Source: Thalassotalea_B piscium_A
GTDB taxonomy: Bacteria; Pseudomonadota; Gammaproteobacteria; Enterobacterales; Alteromonadaceae
Assembly (NCBI GenBank): GCA_049347715.1
Contig: CP186339.1
Span: 1,550,001 to 1,614,000 of the forward strand
Reading direction: 5' to 3'
Length of the DNA stretch: 64,000 nt
Shown: positions 7,561 through 17,007 of the stretch, piece by piece
Layout: each line of letters begins with the position of its first letter
Numbering within the stretch: position 1 is the first letter of the stretch
Made by a program: the position numbers and the translations under genes
The notes under the pieces: generated by a model
Seen by the model: only the letters and a program-made list of their open reading frames with translations
What the model was told of the DNA's origin: nothing
The model's database searches: none

Positions 7561-8424
7561 TTATTGCAATTGTGGATTCACGCCACTTACATCAATATTT
7601 AACATCATTTCAACCTCTTTAGGTTTTATGGCTACATCATTTAAACCCGTTTGAGTAAAATAGGTGTGGAAATCATTTTCAAATTTTGATGAAAAAGAGC
7701 TATAAGCAGAAATAAATACACTGAGTTTTTTAGCTATAACAGGATGTTTTTTGGCTAATTGCTTTAATCGTTCTGGCTCTGCAAAGGCAAATTCAGCATA
7801 GACATTGAAATCATTACCCATGGACGTTTTTCCATATTCAGACAAAAATCCTGCCTCATAGTCAGGGGGTAAATCATTATCTCTTGATAACGCATTATAA
7901 TTTGAAGGTGCTGGTTTCCAGCCTTTTGCCAATAAACTCTGCCATGCAAATTGTGCAAAAGAAGAATGATTAAAAATGAGTGAGCTCATTTCATGGTGGA
8001 CGCCATGTAATGCATTTTCATAATTAGCTTGTGTGCCATTCCATTTAGAAATATTCGAGAGTATTATCCACTTGGTTCCATAAGTTCCCCCAGCCTCAGC
8101 ACCTTCTATGAAAATAGGACCTGATATATAAATAGCGTCTATTACTGAGGCAACAAAACCTTGAGGATAAATAGCCAATGCATCTTCAATACCATCAAGA
8201 GTTTCTGACGCTTCAGCTAAGCTTGTTTTTGTCAGCTTAACATTCAAGAGTTGCGCATCATGTTTCGCAAAACCTTGAGGATAAAAAAGCGTAGGATCAC
8301 CGGCTTTAATTTCGATTTTATATACTTTTGCTAATCGATTGGCTTGGTCTGTTTCACTTTCGGAATAAGAACATCCAACTAAAGAAAAGACAAAAGTACA
8401 TACCGTTAAAAATTTAATTATCAT
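7561..8424 (-). CDS. Lipoprotein resembling a zinc-metallopeptidase fold
   Basis: A 287-residue lipoprotein: the signal segment ends in the lipobox LVGC with the modified cysteine at residue 18. The body has a segment VHHEMSSLIFNH that resembles the helix of putative zinc-binding metallopeptidases found as lipoproteins in Bacteroidetes, but the second zinc histidine of HExxH is replaced by serine. Catalytic activity is therefore doubtful, and the family assignment is tentative. The gene is convergent to ybaB and lies 24 bases downstream of a LysM gene on the same strand, so the two may be co-transcribed. No function is claimed beyond an envelope location. Confidence 0.6.
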   Translation of the reverse strand: MIIKFLTVCTFVFSLVGCSYSESETDQANRLAKVYKIEIKAGDPTLFYPQGFAKHDAQLLNVKLTKTSLAEASETLDGIEDALAIYPQGFVASVIDAIYISGPIFIEGAEAGGTYGTKWIILSNISKWNGTQANYENALHGVHHEMSSLIFNHSSFAQFAWQSLLAKGWKPAPSNYNALSRDNDLPPDYEAGFLSEYGKTSMGNDFNVYAEFAFAEPERLKQLAKKHPVIAKKLSVFISAYSSFSSKFENDFHTYFTQTGLNDVAIKPKEVEMMLNIDVSGVNPQLQ

Positions 8425-8448
8425 CTAGCTATCTTTTGTTTATTGAGT

Positions 8449-9486
8449 TTATTGTAGTGTTGCTTCAGGTACGATTGAGGTAGAAAATTTGAAAATAGCA
8501 GGTAGTGTCGCTGTTATAACTACGGTATTAGCTGTAGCCCATAACAAGCTTCCTCTCGCAGTTAAACCAGCAGCTGCAGCGAAACTAGCAGGATCATCGA
8601 CAGTACCAGCGCCAAGCGTAACATAGTCTTCTATTAACGTGCCCACAACAATTACTGTGGCGGTTGCAAATAACCCTACCGCTAATACTTTGTCCCATGA
8701 GGGCGAACTATCAGGTTGCGGGGTTCTTGGTGCATAGGTACCTGTATCTCCACCGGTAGTGAAGGTTACTTCTAATATAAAGGTGACTTTTTCTGCCACA
8801 TAATTAAATTGATTTATTTTACCTTTTAATTGCGGAAGGCGTATTTCATATTTTAATTTAGGAATAGGAGAGTTAGAAGACAATTCTATACCAACCGCTG
8901 AAGATGGTGCGTTTGGTGTACTACTTTTTGATATTATCTTTGAACCTAATGTTAATTTTTTAGTTTTCTCATCAAAAGCTAATTTAGTTTCTCCTAATAA
9001 CGCACCAAAAGCATGATTCGCTTGTGTGGTAATGGTAGTTTCAAGCTTTTTATCATTTACCACATAATTGACAGGGTATTTCTCTACACTGGAAAGCGTG
9101 ACACTGCCCGTCATCTTAACTTCAACAATTGCATTAGGAAGAATTATTGGAGGTTGTGTTATATCTTCAAGTCGATAGCTTAATGATATTGGTGATGTAA
9201 TTTTGGGGAGTTGTTTATTTAAAGGTTCTGGAAAGGGGGTATGTGGTTTAACTTGAGGTTTACCTGCATCCTTTCGAGGAGTGATCTTTTTATCTAATAT
9301 TGGCAGCAGTATTTTTTGCCCTGGATAAATAAGATCAGGGTTAACAATTGGTCTTTTCGTAATTGCGATCACTTCTTTACGATTGTTGAATCGCCATAAA
9401 CGTGGCCATTCCCAAGGAGAACCTAAGTACTTAGTAGAAATATCCCATAATGTATCACCTGGTTTTACAATGTATTCCTTTACCAT
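8449..9486 (-). CDS. LysM-domain protein
   Basis: A 345-residue protein that starts directly with a LysM module (residues 3-63: EYIVKPGDTLWDISTKYLG to YPGQKILLP), a fold that binds peptidoglycan or other GlcNAc polymers. No cleavable signal peptide precedes it, so secretion by the general pathway is not evident. A middle beta-rich region of unknown type follows, and a hydrophobic segment near residues 268-285 (VLAVGLFATATVIVVGTLI) plus a second near 310-330 suggest membrane insertion. LysM domains without signals also occur in phage tail and contractile injection systems, but no such neighbours are seen. It precedes the lipoprotein gene on the same strand. Confidence 0.7.
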   Translation of the reverse strand: MVKEYIVKPGDTLWDISTKYLGSPWEWPRLWRFNNRKEVIAITKRPIVNPDLIYPGQKILLPILDKKITPRKDAGKPQVKPHTPFPEPLNKQLPKITSPISLSYRLEDITQPPIILPNAIVEVKMTGSVTLSSVEKYPVNYVVNDKKLETTITTQANHAFGALLGETKLAFDEKTKKLTLGSKIISKSSTPNAPSSAVGIELSSNSPIPKLKYEIRLPQLKGKINQFNYVAEKVTFILEVTFTTGGDTGTYAPRTPQPDSSPSWDKVLAVGLFATATVIVVGTLIEDYVTLGAGTVDDPASFAAAAGLTARGSLLWATANTVVITATLPAIFKFSTSIVPEATLQ

Positions 9487-9972
9487 TTTTAATCCTTAAT
9501 TATTAAAGCAAAACATAAAATTAATGTTTAACTTAATATAAAATAACATCCGTTTAGGGGGGTAATATAACGATCCCCTCTAGGTGTGTCAAATCTGAAA
9601 CTGAGGTAACGATAGCTTCTTATTAATGATGAGACACGAATAAGTCTGCTATTAAAAAGTCTCGATTTAAAGTGAATATTTTATTACGTATTCGTGATGT
9701 AACCCTCTATGACAATCAAAATATGACAATGGAATTTTCATCCATTGTTTATGGTGTCAAAAAATATATAGCCGAACCTTAATAAAAACCTCTCAAAAGG
9801 GACGATTAATATAGCTAAGGGTAGAAAAGGATAGCTTTAGTCTTTTAAATACATAAATAAACATTAATTTAATCCAATATTCTATCTATTAGTATGCACG
9901 TTATATTTCATATGAATCAGGCTTGCGCTACTATAGTTAATTCTCATTAGTTTGTTAAAGGTTTCTGCTTTC
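9487..9972. other. Gene-free stretch between LysM gene and moaB
   Basis: About 490 bases with no credible gene. A perfect 8-bp hairpin is present (ACAATGGA at 9726-9733 with TCCATTGT at 9741-9748, loop of 7). The divergent promoters for the LysM gene and the molybdenum operon should lie here, but I cannot fix a -35/-10 pair with confidence, and I do not recognise a molybdenum cofactor riboswitch. Confidence 0.5.
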
Positions 9973-10512
9973 ATGTCTCATACGTCTTTACCATTTCAAG
10001 CATTACAAATTGCAGTGTTAACTGTTTCTGATACTCGTGATGAATCAACGGATACTTCCGGTGGTTATTTAGTTTCAGCCTTACAAGAAGCGGGACATCA
10101 ACTTGCTGAAAAAATGATTGTCAAAGATGATATTTATCAAATGCGTGCTGTGGTTTCTCAGTGGATTGCCAATAAAAATATACAAGCGGTTTTGGTTACA
10201 GGTGGTACGGGGTTTACGGAAAGAGATTCAACACCAGAAGCGTTAACGCCTTTATTTGATAAAGCCGTTGATGGTTTTGGTGAATTATTTCGACAACTTT
10301 CCTATAATGAAATCGCAACATCAACGATTCAATCTCGAGCTATTGCTGGTTTAGCCAATAGCACTGTTATTTTTTGTATGCCAGGGTCTACCGGGGCATG
10401 TAAAACCGCATGGCAAAAAATTATTCAAGATCAGCTTGATGCCAGCCACAAACCTTGTAACTTTGTGCCACATTTAAGCGTGGTCGCTGATGCTTGTTCG
10501 ACTAGAGGGTAA
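9973..10512 (+). CDS. moaB: Molybdenum cofactor protein MoaB
   Basis: A 179-residue MoaB/Mog-family protein that acts on molybdopterin during cofactor assembly (adenylylation in the family). Motifs seen are the N-terminal AVLTVSDTRDESTDTSGG, the GGTGFTERDSTPEAL loop and MPGSTGACKTAW. The ATG at 9973 is preferred over a TTG 21 bases upstream because MoaB proteins begin shortly before the TVSDTR strand. It opens a seven-gene operon moaBCDE-modABC in which spacings are 0-11 bases. moaA is not in this window. Confidence 0.92.
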   Translation: MSHTSLPFQALQIAVLTVSDTRDESTDTSGGYLVSALQEAGHQLAEKMIVKDDIYQMRAVVSQWIANKNIQAVLVTGGTGFTERDSTPEALTPLFDKAVDGFGELFRQLSYNEIATSTIQSRAIAGLANSTVIFCMPGSTGACKTAWQKIIQDQLDASHKPCNFVPHLSVVADACSTRG

Positions 10513-10516
10513 GCGC

Positions 10517-10987
10517 ATGTTGACCCATGTAAATGAGCAAGGCCAAGCGAATATGGTTGATGTTACTGATAAGAACGTTACTGTACGTATAGCAACTGCG
10601 CAAGGCACTATTTCGATGAATAGTGAAACCATTCGTGCGATAACTGATAATACCAATAAAAAAGGGGATGTTATTGCAACTGCCCGTATAGCAGGCATTC
10701 AAGCGGCAAAAAAATGTGCTGATTTAATTCCCTTATGCCATCCTTTAGCATTAACTAAAGTTGAATTAAACTTTGAAATTGATGAAAACAAGCAACAAAT
10801 TAAGGTTTCTAGTATGTGTAAGCTTACAGGTAAAACCGGCGTTGAAATGGAGGCATTAACGGCAGTAAGTGTCGCCTTACTGACATTATTTGATATGTGT
10901 AAAGCCAGTGATCCCTTGATGGAAATTTCAGGGATAAAGGTGCTTGATAAACAAGGTGGTAAAACAGGGCATTGGCAAAGGTCATAA
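10517..10987 (+). CDS. moaC: Cyclic pyranopterin monophosphate synthase
   Basis: A 156-residue MoaC, which with MoaA converts GTP to cyclic pyranopterin monophosphate. It shows LTHVNEQGQANMVDV, the LIPLCHPL and GVEMEAL motifs, and the MCKASD segment containing the conserved Lys and Asp of the active site. The ATG at 10517, behind AGAGGG and four bases after the moaB stop, is chosen over an earlier ATG at 10490 inside moaB. Length is normal for the family. Confidence 0.94.
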   Translation: MLTHVNEQGQANMVDVTDKNVTVRIATAQGTISMNSETIRAITDNTNKKGDVIATARIAGIQAAKKCADLIPLCHPLALTKVELNFEIDENKQQIKVSSMCKLTGKTGVEMEALTAVSVALLTLFDMCKASDPLMEISGIKVLDKQGGKTGHWQRS

Positions 10988-10997
10988 GGATAAACGC

Positions 10998-11246
10998 ATG
11001 AATAACATTCTTTTTTTTGGTCAGCTAAAAGAGCGCTTAGGATGTGCGCAAACGTCTTTAAGCGTGCCTTATCCTAGTTCTGTATTAGCGGTAAAAGAGC
11101 AGTTACAACAACGGGGTGAAATGTGGCTTGAATTGCTTGCACAAGGAAATGTGTTATCTGCCGTCAATCAAACAATGGCTAACGATGAAACTGTGATTAA
11201 TGAAGGTGACGAAATTGCATTTTTCCCACCAGTAACAGGCGGTTAA
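10998..11246 (+). CDS. moaD: Molybdopterin synthase small subunit
   Basis: An 82-residue ubiquitin-like sulphur carrier. It ends in the required Gly-Gly (PPVTGG), which is thiocarboxylated to donate sulphur for molybdopterin. The start at 10998 follows AAGGA and gives MNNILFFGQLKE; a longer frame that overlaps moaC is not needed. moaE follows after two bases, and the two products form the molybdopterin synthase heterotetramer. Confidence 0.93.
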   Translation: MNNILFFGQLKERLGCAQTSLSVPYPSSVLAVKEQLQQRGEMWLELLAQGNVLSAVNQTMANDETVINEGDEIAFFPPVTGG

Positions 11247-11248
11247 CA

Positions 11249-11698
11249 ATGATTTCTGTACAACAAGAAGACTTTGATGTTGGTGATGAATATCGTGCTT
11301 TAATTCAAGATATTAGCACAGAAGGAGCCGTGGTGACTTTTGTTGGCTTAGTACGAGATGTTAATCAAGGGAGTTCTGTGCAGAACTTAACGCTAGAACA
11401 TTATCCTGGTATGACGGAAAAGTCATTGAAAGAGATAGTGCAACAAGCGAAGCAACGATGGGCGTTAGGTAAGGTGAGGGTGATACACCGTTTTGGTTAC
11501 TTAAAACTGAGTGAACAAATTGTTTTTGTAGGTGTAACTAGCCGCCATCGAGAAGTAGCATTTGAAGCATGCCAATTTATTATGGATTATTTAAAAAACC
11601 AAGCTCCCTTTTGGAAGAAAGAAAGCACGAGCAAAGGTGAACACTGGGTCGAATTTAATGATAAAGATCAGAAAGCTATAAAACGTTGGCAAGAGTAG
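11249..11698 (+). CDS. moaE: Molybdopterin synthase catalytic subunit
   Basis: A 149-residue MoaE, which transfers sulphur from MoaD to cyclic pyranopterin monophosphate. Visible family motifs are GAVVTFVGLVRD, the LTLEHYPGMTEKSL segment, RFGYLKLSEQIVFVGVTSRHR and the lysine-rich FWKKE near the active site. It sits two bases after moaD, and modA starts one base after its stop. Confidence 0.94.
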   Translation: MISVQQEDFDVGDEYRALIQDISTEGAVVTFVGLVRDVNQGSSVQNLTLEHYPGMTEKSLKEIVQQAKQRWALGKVRVIHRFGYLKLSEQIVFVGVTSRHREVAFEACQFIMDYLKNQAPFWKKESTSKGEHWVEFNDKDQKAIKRWQE

Positions 11699-11699
11699 T

Positions 11700-12476
11700 A
11701 TGTGGCATATTCCCTTGAGACGTTTCGCGTTTTTCATTCTGCTAGTGGTATTGTTTCCTGTAAAAATTAACGCACAAACGCTTAATGTTGCTGTGGCGAG
11801 TAATTTCTATCACGCGTTAGTGCAGCTTGCTCCTCAATTTGAGCAACAAACCGGCATTAAAGTTAAGATTTCTTCAGGTGCCAGTGGCTTGTTATACGCG
11901 CAAATTCTTCATGGAGCACCGTTTGATTTGTTTTTTTCAGCAGACGAAGAACGCCCTAGATTACTTGAGCAAAAAGGTTTAACAAGCGAGAGAAAAACCT
12001 ATGTTCATGGACAACTGGCTCTATGGGCTCCTCAGCAAAAAACTACGATTAATAAAACCTTTTTATCTAAGTACAATCAACAACTTGCTATTGCTAATCC
12101 TCGGCTTGCTCCTTATGGAAAAGCGGCAGAACAAACCCTTGACTACTTAGGTTTACATCAACAATTTAGCACTAAGCTTATTTTAGGTAATAATATCAAT
12201 CAAACGTATCAGTTTATTGACTCTGGTAATGCGAAAGCAGGATTTGTTGCCTATGCGCTCTTACTGACAAAGCCAAAAAAGGCGACAGAATATTGGTTAA
12301 TACCTCAAGAGTTTCATCAACCGATTGTACAACAAGTTGTGTTATTGAAAAACGCCAAGCAAAAACAAGCAGCTCAAGCATTACTTGAATATATTTTATC
12401 GTCACCTATTCAAAAACAATTAACTAAAATGGGCTATAGCAATTTAACACCCGCCATTAAATTGGATAATCGTTAA
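11700..12476 (+). CDS. modA: Molybdate-binding periplasmic protein
   Basis: A 258-residue extracellular solute-binding protein with a Sec signal peptide (residues 1-26, ending near INAQT). The LNVAVASNF start, the SSGASGLLYAQI anion-binding loop and the FFSADEERP segment are typical of ModA. It delivers molybdate to ModBC. It begins one base after moaE, joining uptake of the metal to cofactor synthesis in one operon, and its stop overlaps the modB start by one base. Confidence 0.93.
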   Translation: MWHIPLRRFAFFILLVVLFPVKINAQTLNVAVASNFYHALVQLAPQFEQQTGIKVKISSGASGLLYAQILHGAPFDLFFSADEERPRLLEQKGLTSERKTYVHGQLALWAPQQKTTINKTFLSKYNQQLAIANPRLAPYGKAAEQTLDYLGLHQQFSTKLILGNNINQTYQFIDSGNAKAGFVAYALLLTKPKKATEYWLIPQEFHQPIVQQVVLLKNAKQKQAAQALLEYILSSPIQKQLTKMGYSNLTPAIKLDNR

Positions 12477-13156
12477 TGGAAAACTGGCAGTCTGATGCAT
12501 TAGCACTTTGGTTAACACTTAAGCTTGCATTGCTTACAGTTATTATTCTACTTATTATTGGCTTGCCACTAGCGTGGTGGTTATCTCGTTATCAAGGGCG
12601 AGGAAAATCAGTTATTCAAGCACTTATTGCTATGCCGTTAGTGCTCCCTCCCACAGTTCTCGGTTTTTATTTACTTATACTGCTCTCACCTCAATCTTGG
12701 TTTGGAAGTTTATGGGTTACAATAACAGGACAACAACTTGTATTTAGTTTTAGCGGTATTTTACTTGGCTCTCTTATCTATTCATTACCTTTTGTTATTC
12801 AACCGCTTTATTCTGGTTTTAGTCAACTTGGTCGCCAATATGAGAGTGTCGCGGCTAGTTTAGGTTTAAATTCAACTAAGCGTTTGTTGTATATTGTTTT
12901 ACCTATGATAAAACCTGCAATTATTACTGCTGCAACCTTAGGCTTTGCCCATACGCTAGGAGAGTTTGGTTTAGTGTTAATGATTGGTGGCAACATACCC
13001 GGAGAAACACAAGTGATGTCGATTGCACTTTATAATCATGTTGAAGCACTTGATTATGATAAAGCACATGTGTTGGCGTTAATTCTCTTAGTCAGTTCAT
13101 TTATAAGTTTGATCTTACTTTATAAGTTTAATCGACCGTCAATATTTGAGTCATAA
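12476..13156 (+). CDS. modB: Molybdate ABC transporter permease
   Basis: A 226-residue inner-membrane permease with about five helices. The binding-protein-dependent transport motif EYESVAASLGLNSTKR-like segment (QYESVAASLGLNS) that contacts ModC is clear, as is the LPLVLPPTVLGFYLL helix characteristic of ModB. The start codon overlaps the modA stop and modC follows after one base. Confidence 0.94.
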   Translation: MENWQSDALALWLTLKLALLTVIILLIIGLPLAWWLSRYQGRGKSVIQALIAMPLVLPPTVLGFYLLILLSPQSWFGSLWVTITGQQLVFSFSGILLGSLIYSLPFVIQPLYSGFSQLGRQYESVAASLGLNSTKRLLYIVLPMIKPAIITAATLGFAHTLGEFGLVLMIGGNIPGETQVMSIALYNHVEALDYDKAHVLALILLVSSFISLILLYKFNRPSIFES

Positions 13157-13157
13157 T

Positions 13158-14222
13158 ATGAATTTAACGGTTGAAATTACGCATCAAATTAAACATATAC
13201 AGGCAGACAAAACGTTTACGCTTGATGTACAGGTATCTCTTCCTGTAAATAATCATGTTGTCGGGGTTTTTGGGGCCTCGGGGGCAGGCAAGTCAACCCT
13301 ACTTAAACTTATCGCAGGCATTGGACAAGCAAAGCATAAACAAATTATTTATCAGAGTGAAAATATCTCAGATCTCTTACCTGAGCATTCACCTTGTTGT
13401 TATCAAAATCAGCAAGGATTTTTGTTTCCGCATTTAACGGTAAAGCAAAATTTAGCATTAATTATTACTCATGGTCATTTTAGCGCGACATTGCCTTTTA
13501 GCATGGATGAGGTTATTCAATGGTGCCAATTAACACCTTTGCTGTCACAGTCTGTTTCAACCTTATCGGGAGGGGAAATACAGCGTATTGCGTTCGCAAG
13601 GAGTTTATTGTCAGGTAAATCATTATTGTTGTTAGATGAACCTTTTTCTGCCCTTGACTGGCAAGCTCGTGAGCAAATGCTTGGTTTGATCCCATGGTTA
13701 AATACTCGTTATAAAATTGGCTTTATTATTGTTAGTCATTCCTTGCGTGAATTAAGTTTAGTGGCTAGCTATATTACGTTATTAAAACAAGGCAAAGTCG
13801 TTGAGCAAGGATTAAGTAACGAACTGATCACGCGTATTAGTGCTGTGCAAAGTCAACAAGCGATAAGTGCCTTGCAGGGAGAAGTCGTAGAGCGCCTTGA
13901 AGAATATCAATTAATGAAGGTGTTGCTAAACGGTGAAACTTCACAAACAGTAACAGTACATGCAAAAGACATGGTTTCAGATAACATTCAGCTATCAATA
14001 AGTGCTAACAAGGTTAGTTTGTCTAAAAACAAACCCAGTATGACTAGTATAGTGAATTTACTTGAAGTTACTGTGTGTAAGATAGAGCGTTTTCCTAGTC
14101 ATTCGCTAGTAACATTAGCGTTAAATCAGCAATTTTTGTTAGCTGAAATATCATTGATGTCATTAGATAAACTAGAATTAACCCTTAACGAAAGGGTTTA
14201 CGCTCAATTTAAGGTATTGTAA
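13158..14222 (+). CDS. modC: Molybdate ABC transporter ATPase
   Basis: A 354-residue ATP-binding subunit. It has Walker A GASGAGKST, the Q-loop region NQQGFLFPHLTV, signature LSGGEIQR, Walker B LLLLDEPFSALD and the switch His in VSHSL. The C-terminal third is a molybdate-binding (Mop/TOBE) domain. The ATG at 13158 follows the modB stop by one base; a TTG twelve bases earlier is possible but less likely. It ends the molybdenum operon just before the convergent rnhA. Confidence 0.93.
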   Translation: MNLTVEITHQIKHIQADKTFTLDVQVSLPVNNHVVGVFGASGAGKSTLLKLIAGIGQAKHKQIIYQSENISDLLPEHSPCCYQNQQGFLFPHLTVKQNLALIITHGHFSATLPFSMDEVIQWCQLTPLLSQSVSTLSGGEIQRIAFARSLLSGKSLLLLDEPFSALDWQAREQMLGLIPWLNTRYKIGFIIVSHSLRELSLVASYITLLKQGKVVEQGLSNELITRISAVQSQQAISALQGEVVERLEEYQLMKVLLNGETSQTVTVHAKDMVSDNIQLSISANKVSLSKNKPSMTSIVNLLEVTVCKIERFPSHSLVTLALNQQFLLAEISLMSLDKLELTLNERVYAQFKVL

Positions 14223-14246
14223 ATATTTACTTAGCGATAAAATCGC

Positions 14247-15032
14247 TTAACCTGATTCCATAGCTAGAATAGTGCGAATATCAAGGGTGTCAGTATAACG
14301 AACTAAGCCAATTTCTTTGTTTTTTCTTGCGTATACTGCCATGCGATCAGAAAGTTCATTACCTTCATTGTTAGCATGACCTTTCACATGGCTAATGGTT
14401 ATTTGATTTTTAATCTCTTGGTATAAAGTGAAACACGCTTTGACTAATTCAGGGTTTTTTATTGCTTCACCATTGGCTTTTTTCCAGCCTTTATTTTTCC
14501 AACCTGCAGCCCATTTTGTAATACTGTCAATAGAGTATTTTGAATCAGAGAGTATTTGTACATGTTTACCTTTGGCTAAATACTGTTTCGCTAATTTAAA
14601 AGCCGCTAATAAACCATTTAATTCCGCGGTGTTATTAGTACCATTAGCATTGTACAAACCATACCAAAGTTCGATCAGTTTTTTGTCTTGATAAACGGCA
14701 ACGCCCGTGCCTGATTTACCTGGATTTGGCGAACAAGCGCCATCACAGTAAATTTGAACGTCAGCTATAATGCTTGGCGCTAAACTTGAACTTGCCGCTT
14801 TACTCGTAGCACTACGGGTATTACTACCTGTAGTAGAGCTACTATTTGTTTTTGAGCGATTCATTAATGCTTTGGTATAGCTTGCTTTAAATGCGGCTTC
14901 CGCTTCATCTTTAGATGGAAATCCCATAAATTGCGCATCAGGACGACCTGAGGTAAGGCTTTGCACTGTACTCCAATTATCGAAAACACCCGTTTTTGCG
15001 CCTTTCCAGACGACATAATGTTTTTTAGCCAT
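14247..15032 (-). CDS. rnhA: Ribonuclease HI with N-terminal viroplasmin domain
   Basis: A 261-residue RNase H type 1. An N-terminal caulimovirus-viroplasmin/hybrid-binding domain (residues 3-50, HYVVWKGAKTGVFDNW to GFPSKDEAEAAF) is joined by a serine- and threonine-rich linker to the catalytic domain. The four acidic catalytic residues are visible in IYCDGACSPNPG, NNTAELNGL, ILSDSKYSID and GNELSDRMA. It degrades RNA in RNA-DNA hybrids. It overlaps the lgt stop by one base and probably shares its transcript. This two-domain form resembles eukaryotic and Gram-positive RNase H1 more than the short Escherichia coli protein. Confidence 0.93.
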   Translation of the reverse strand: MAKKHYVVWKGAKTGVFDNWSTVQSLTSGRPDAQFMGFPSKDEAEAAFKASYTKALMNRSKTNSSSTTGSNTRSATSKAASSSLAPSIIADVQIYCDGACSPNPGKSGTGVAVYQDKKLIELWYGLYNANGTNNTAELNGLLAAFKLAKQYLAKGKHVQILSDSKYSIDSITKWAAGWKNKGWKKANGEAIKNPELVKACFTLYQEIKNQITISHVKGHANNEGNELSDRMAVYARKNKEIGLVRYTDTLDIRTILAMESG

Positions 15033-15820
15033 TATTTATCCCTTGCTGCACGTTTTATTGATAATAAAACGAGAACGATGCCAATGATAAAAAATGGGAT
15101 ACTCAGCATTTGTCCGGTATTTAAAGACGTATCAATGGTATATGCAGCTTGCTGTTGTTTAAAAAATTCAATAATGAAGCGCGCGGTAAAGGTCATGATT
15201 AGAAAAATACCCAATAACATGCCTCGATAACTTTTAGCCGAAGTGAAGCGATACAAGAGTGTTAGTGTAATGAAGATAAGTAGGTAAGCGAAGGCTTCGT
15301 AAAGTTGAGCCGGATGTCGTGGTAAATTATCAATACGCTGAAATACAATTGCCCATGGAACATCAGTCACTTTACCGATAATTTCTGAATTAACAAAGTT
15401 AGCGCTACGCACAAAAATTCCAAATAGTGCTGTTGTGATAGCTAATCGGTCGAGTAACCAAAGTAAGTCTTGGTTATTGCGTTTACAATAGATAAATACA
15501 GCAATAATAATACCTAGACCACCACCATGACTGGCTAAACCACCTTCCCATATTGCTAATATTTTTAATGGGTTTGCTAAATAATAACTTGGATCATAAA
15601 ACAAGCAATGCCCTAAACGCGCCCCAATAATAATACCGATTACTGAATACATGAGTAAATTATCAAGAGAGTCAACAGGCTGCTTTTCTTGAATATAAAC
15701 CCATTTCATAAAATATAAACCAGCAAAAATAGCACTAGCAAATAAAGCGCCATACCAATGAATAGTCAGAGGACCTATCGAAGCGAGGATAGGATCAATA
15801 TTCCAAATAAAGTGGGACAA
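15032..15820 (-). CDS. lgt: Prolipoprotein diacylglyceryl transferase
   Basis: A 262-residue inner-membrane enzyme that adds diacylglycerol to the lipobox cysteine of prolipoproteins. It has seven predicted helices, the GARLGHCLFYDP motif, the GGLASHGGGLG loop and RSANFVNSEIIG containing conserved Lgt residues. Lipoproteins encoded in this window (for example two of the xylanases) would be substrates. The gene is shorter at its ends than the Escherichia coli protein but complete. rnhA overlaps its end by one base. Confidence 0.94.
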   Translation of the reverse strand: MSHFIWNIDPILASIGPLTIHWYGALFASAIFAGLYFMKWVYIQEKQPVDSLDNLLMYSVIGIIIGARLGHCLFYDPSYYLANPLKILAIWEGGLASHGGGLGIIIAVFIYCKRNNQDLLWLLDRLAITTALFGIFVRSANFVNSEIIGKVTDVPWAIVFQRIDNLPRHPAQLYEAFAYLLIFITLTLLYRFTSAKSYRGMLLGIFLIMTFTARFIIEFFKQQQAAYTIDTSLNTGQMLSIPFFIIGIVLVLLSIKRAARDK

Positions 15821-15942
15821 AAGAAAGCCTTAACATCAAGAAAATAATTATTGCCGCATAATATACGTAATCGACAAAAAGATACAGAGCTCAGCCTTAA
15901 ACTTAATAAAGCTGAGTGCAATTTAGGTGTTTGGCTCTGGGG

Positions 15943-16866
15943 TTATTTTAATGACAAATTAAACATTGCTAATTGTTGGTCAAAGTGGTTTTTTAAGAAA
16001 TTAAGTAACAACCTCAGTTTTTTATTACTTGCTGTACCTGGTGGGAAAACACCATAGATATTAATATCACGAAGGGTATAGTCTTCTAAAATAACTTCCA
16101 AAGAGCCTTCATGTATTTTTGGCAAAGCATCATATTTAGGAATACGTGCAATACCATGTCCAGCTTCAACAAATGCGGTTCGAGCTGCGGCATTATTAGT
16201 GCTAATGGTGCCTTTAGTTTCGATACTAAAAGATCGACTGCCTTTGGTAAGTGTGAGCACACCAGAGGTAAGTTTATAGATTACCCATTGATGTTCACTC
16301 AGTGCAGCAGGTGTTTTAGGTCGACCATACTTTTGAAAATATTCAGGTGCACCACAAAGACAAGTTTCTAGGGTGGCAAGTTTACTGGCTTGTAACCCAG
16401 AATCAACTAAAGGTGCGCCACGTATAGCTAAATCTATTCCTTCTTTCATGATGTGGACAACTTCATCGGTTAACATAACATCTAAGATTATTTTGGGATA
16501 AAGTTTTCTGAATTCGTTAAGTGCAGGTACCACCATTTGTAAACCAACATTAACAGGGCAAGTGATTTTGAGTAGACCTTCGGGTTCATTTTTAATACTT
16601 TCAATTTGTTGATTAGCAGCGTTCGCTTCTTCAGCAATCGTTTTACAGCGAAGATAATAAGCTTGTCCTGCTTCGGTTAGATTGATTGCACGGGTGGTTC
16701 GGTTTAATAATTTTACACCAAGTTGAGTTTCAAGTTTTTTTAAGTGATAACTGACAACTGCGCGTGAAATTCCTACGTGTTTTGCGGCAGCACTCAAACT
16801 GCCTTGTTCGATAACTTGGGCAAAAACCACCATACTTTTTAGTTGTTCAAATGAGACATTCATCAC
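15943..16866 (-). CDS. LysR-family regulator divergent from aldehyde-stress genes
   Basis: A 307-residue LysR-type regulator: N-terminal winged helix-turn-helix (residues 5-65, GSLSAAAKHVGISRAVVSYHLKKLE) and a C-terminal effector-binding domain. It is divergent from a DJ-1-like gene followed by two oxidoreductases, and LysR proteins usually control the divergent neighbour, so it probably senses a carbonyl or redox compound. The ligand cannot be read from the sequence. The 141-base gap between the two starts would hold the operator. Confidence 0.88.
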   Translation of the reverse strand: MMNVSFEQLKSMVVFAQVIEQGSLSAAAKHVGISRAVVSYHLKKLETQLGVKLLNRTTRAINLTEAGQAYYLRCKTIAEEANAANQQIESIKNEPEGLLKITCPVNVGLQMVVPALNEFRKLYPKIILDVMLTDEVVHIMKEGIDLAIRGAPLVDSGLQASKLATLETCLCGAPEYFQKYGRPKTPAALSEHQWVIYKLTSGVLTLTKGSRSFSIETKGTISTNNAAARTAFVEAGHGIARIPKYDALPKIHEGSLEVILEDYTLRDINIYGVFPPGTASNKKLRLLLNFLKNHFDQQLAMFNLSLK

Positions 16867-16939
16867 TAATTTTTCTAAGCGTTATAATTGTAAAACCATT
16901 GTATCAATTATTTGACTAATATAGTTAGATTTATCTGCA

Positions 16940-16968
16940 TTGTTAGTCAGTGATTGTGGCTATATAAT
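16940..16968 (+). promoter_or_regulatory. Probable sigma-70 promoter of the DJ-1-like gene
   Basis: A perfect -10 box TATAAT (16963-16968) lies 17 bases after TTGTTA (16940-16945, four of six matches to the -35 consensus), about 40 bases ahead of the start codon. Confidence 0.5.
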
Positions 16969-17007
16969 TTAGCTATACAGTAAATTAAAGGCTTAAAAGG
17001 CAACACT

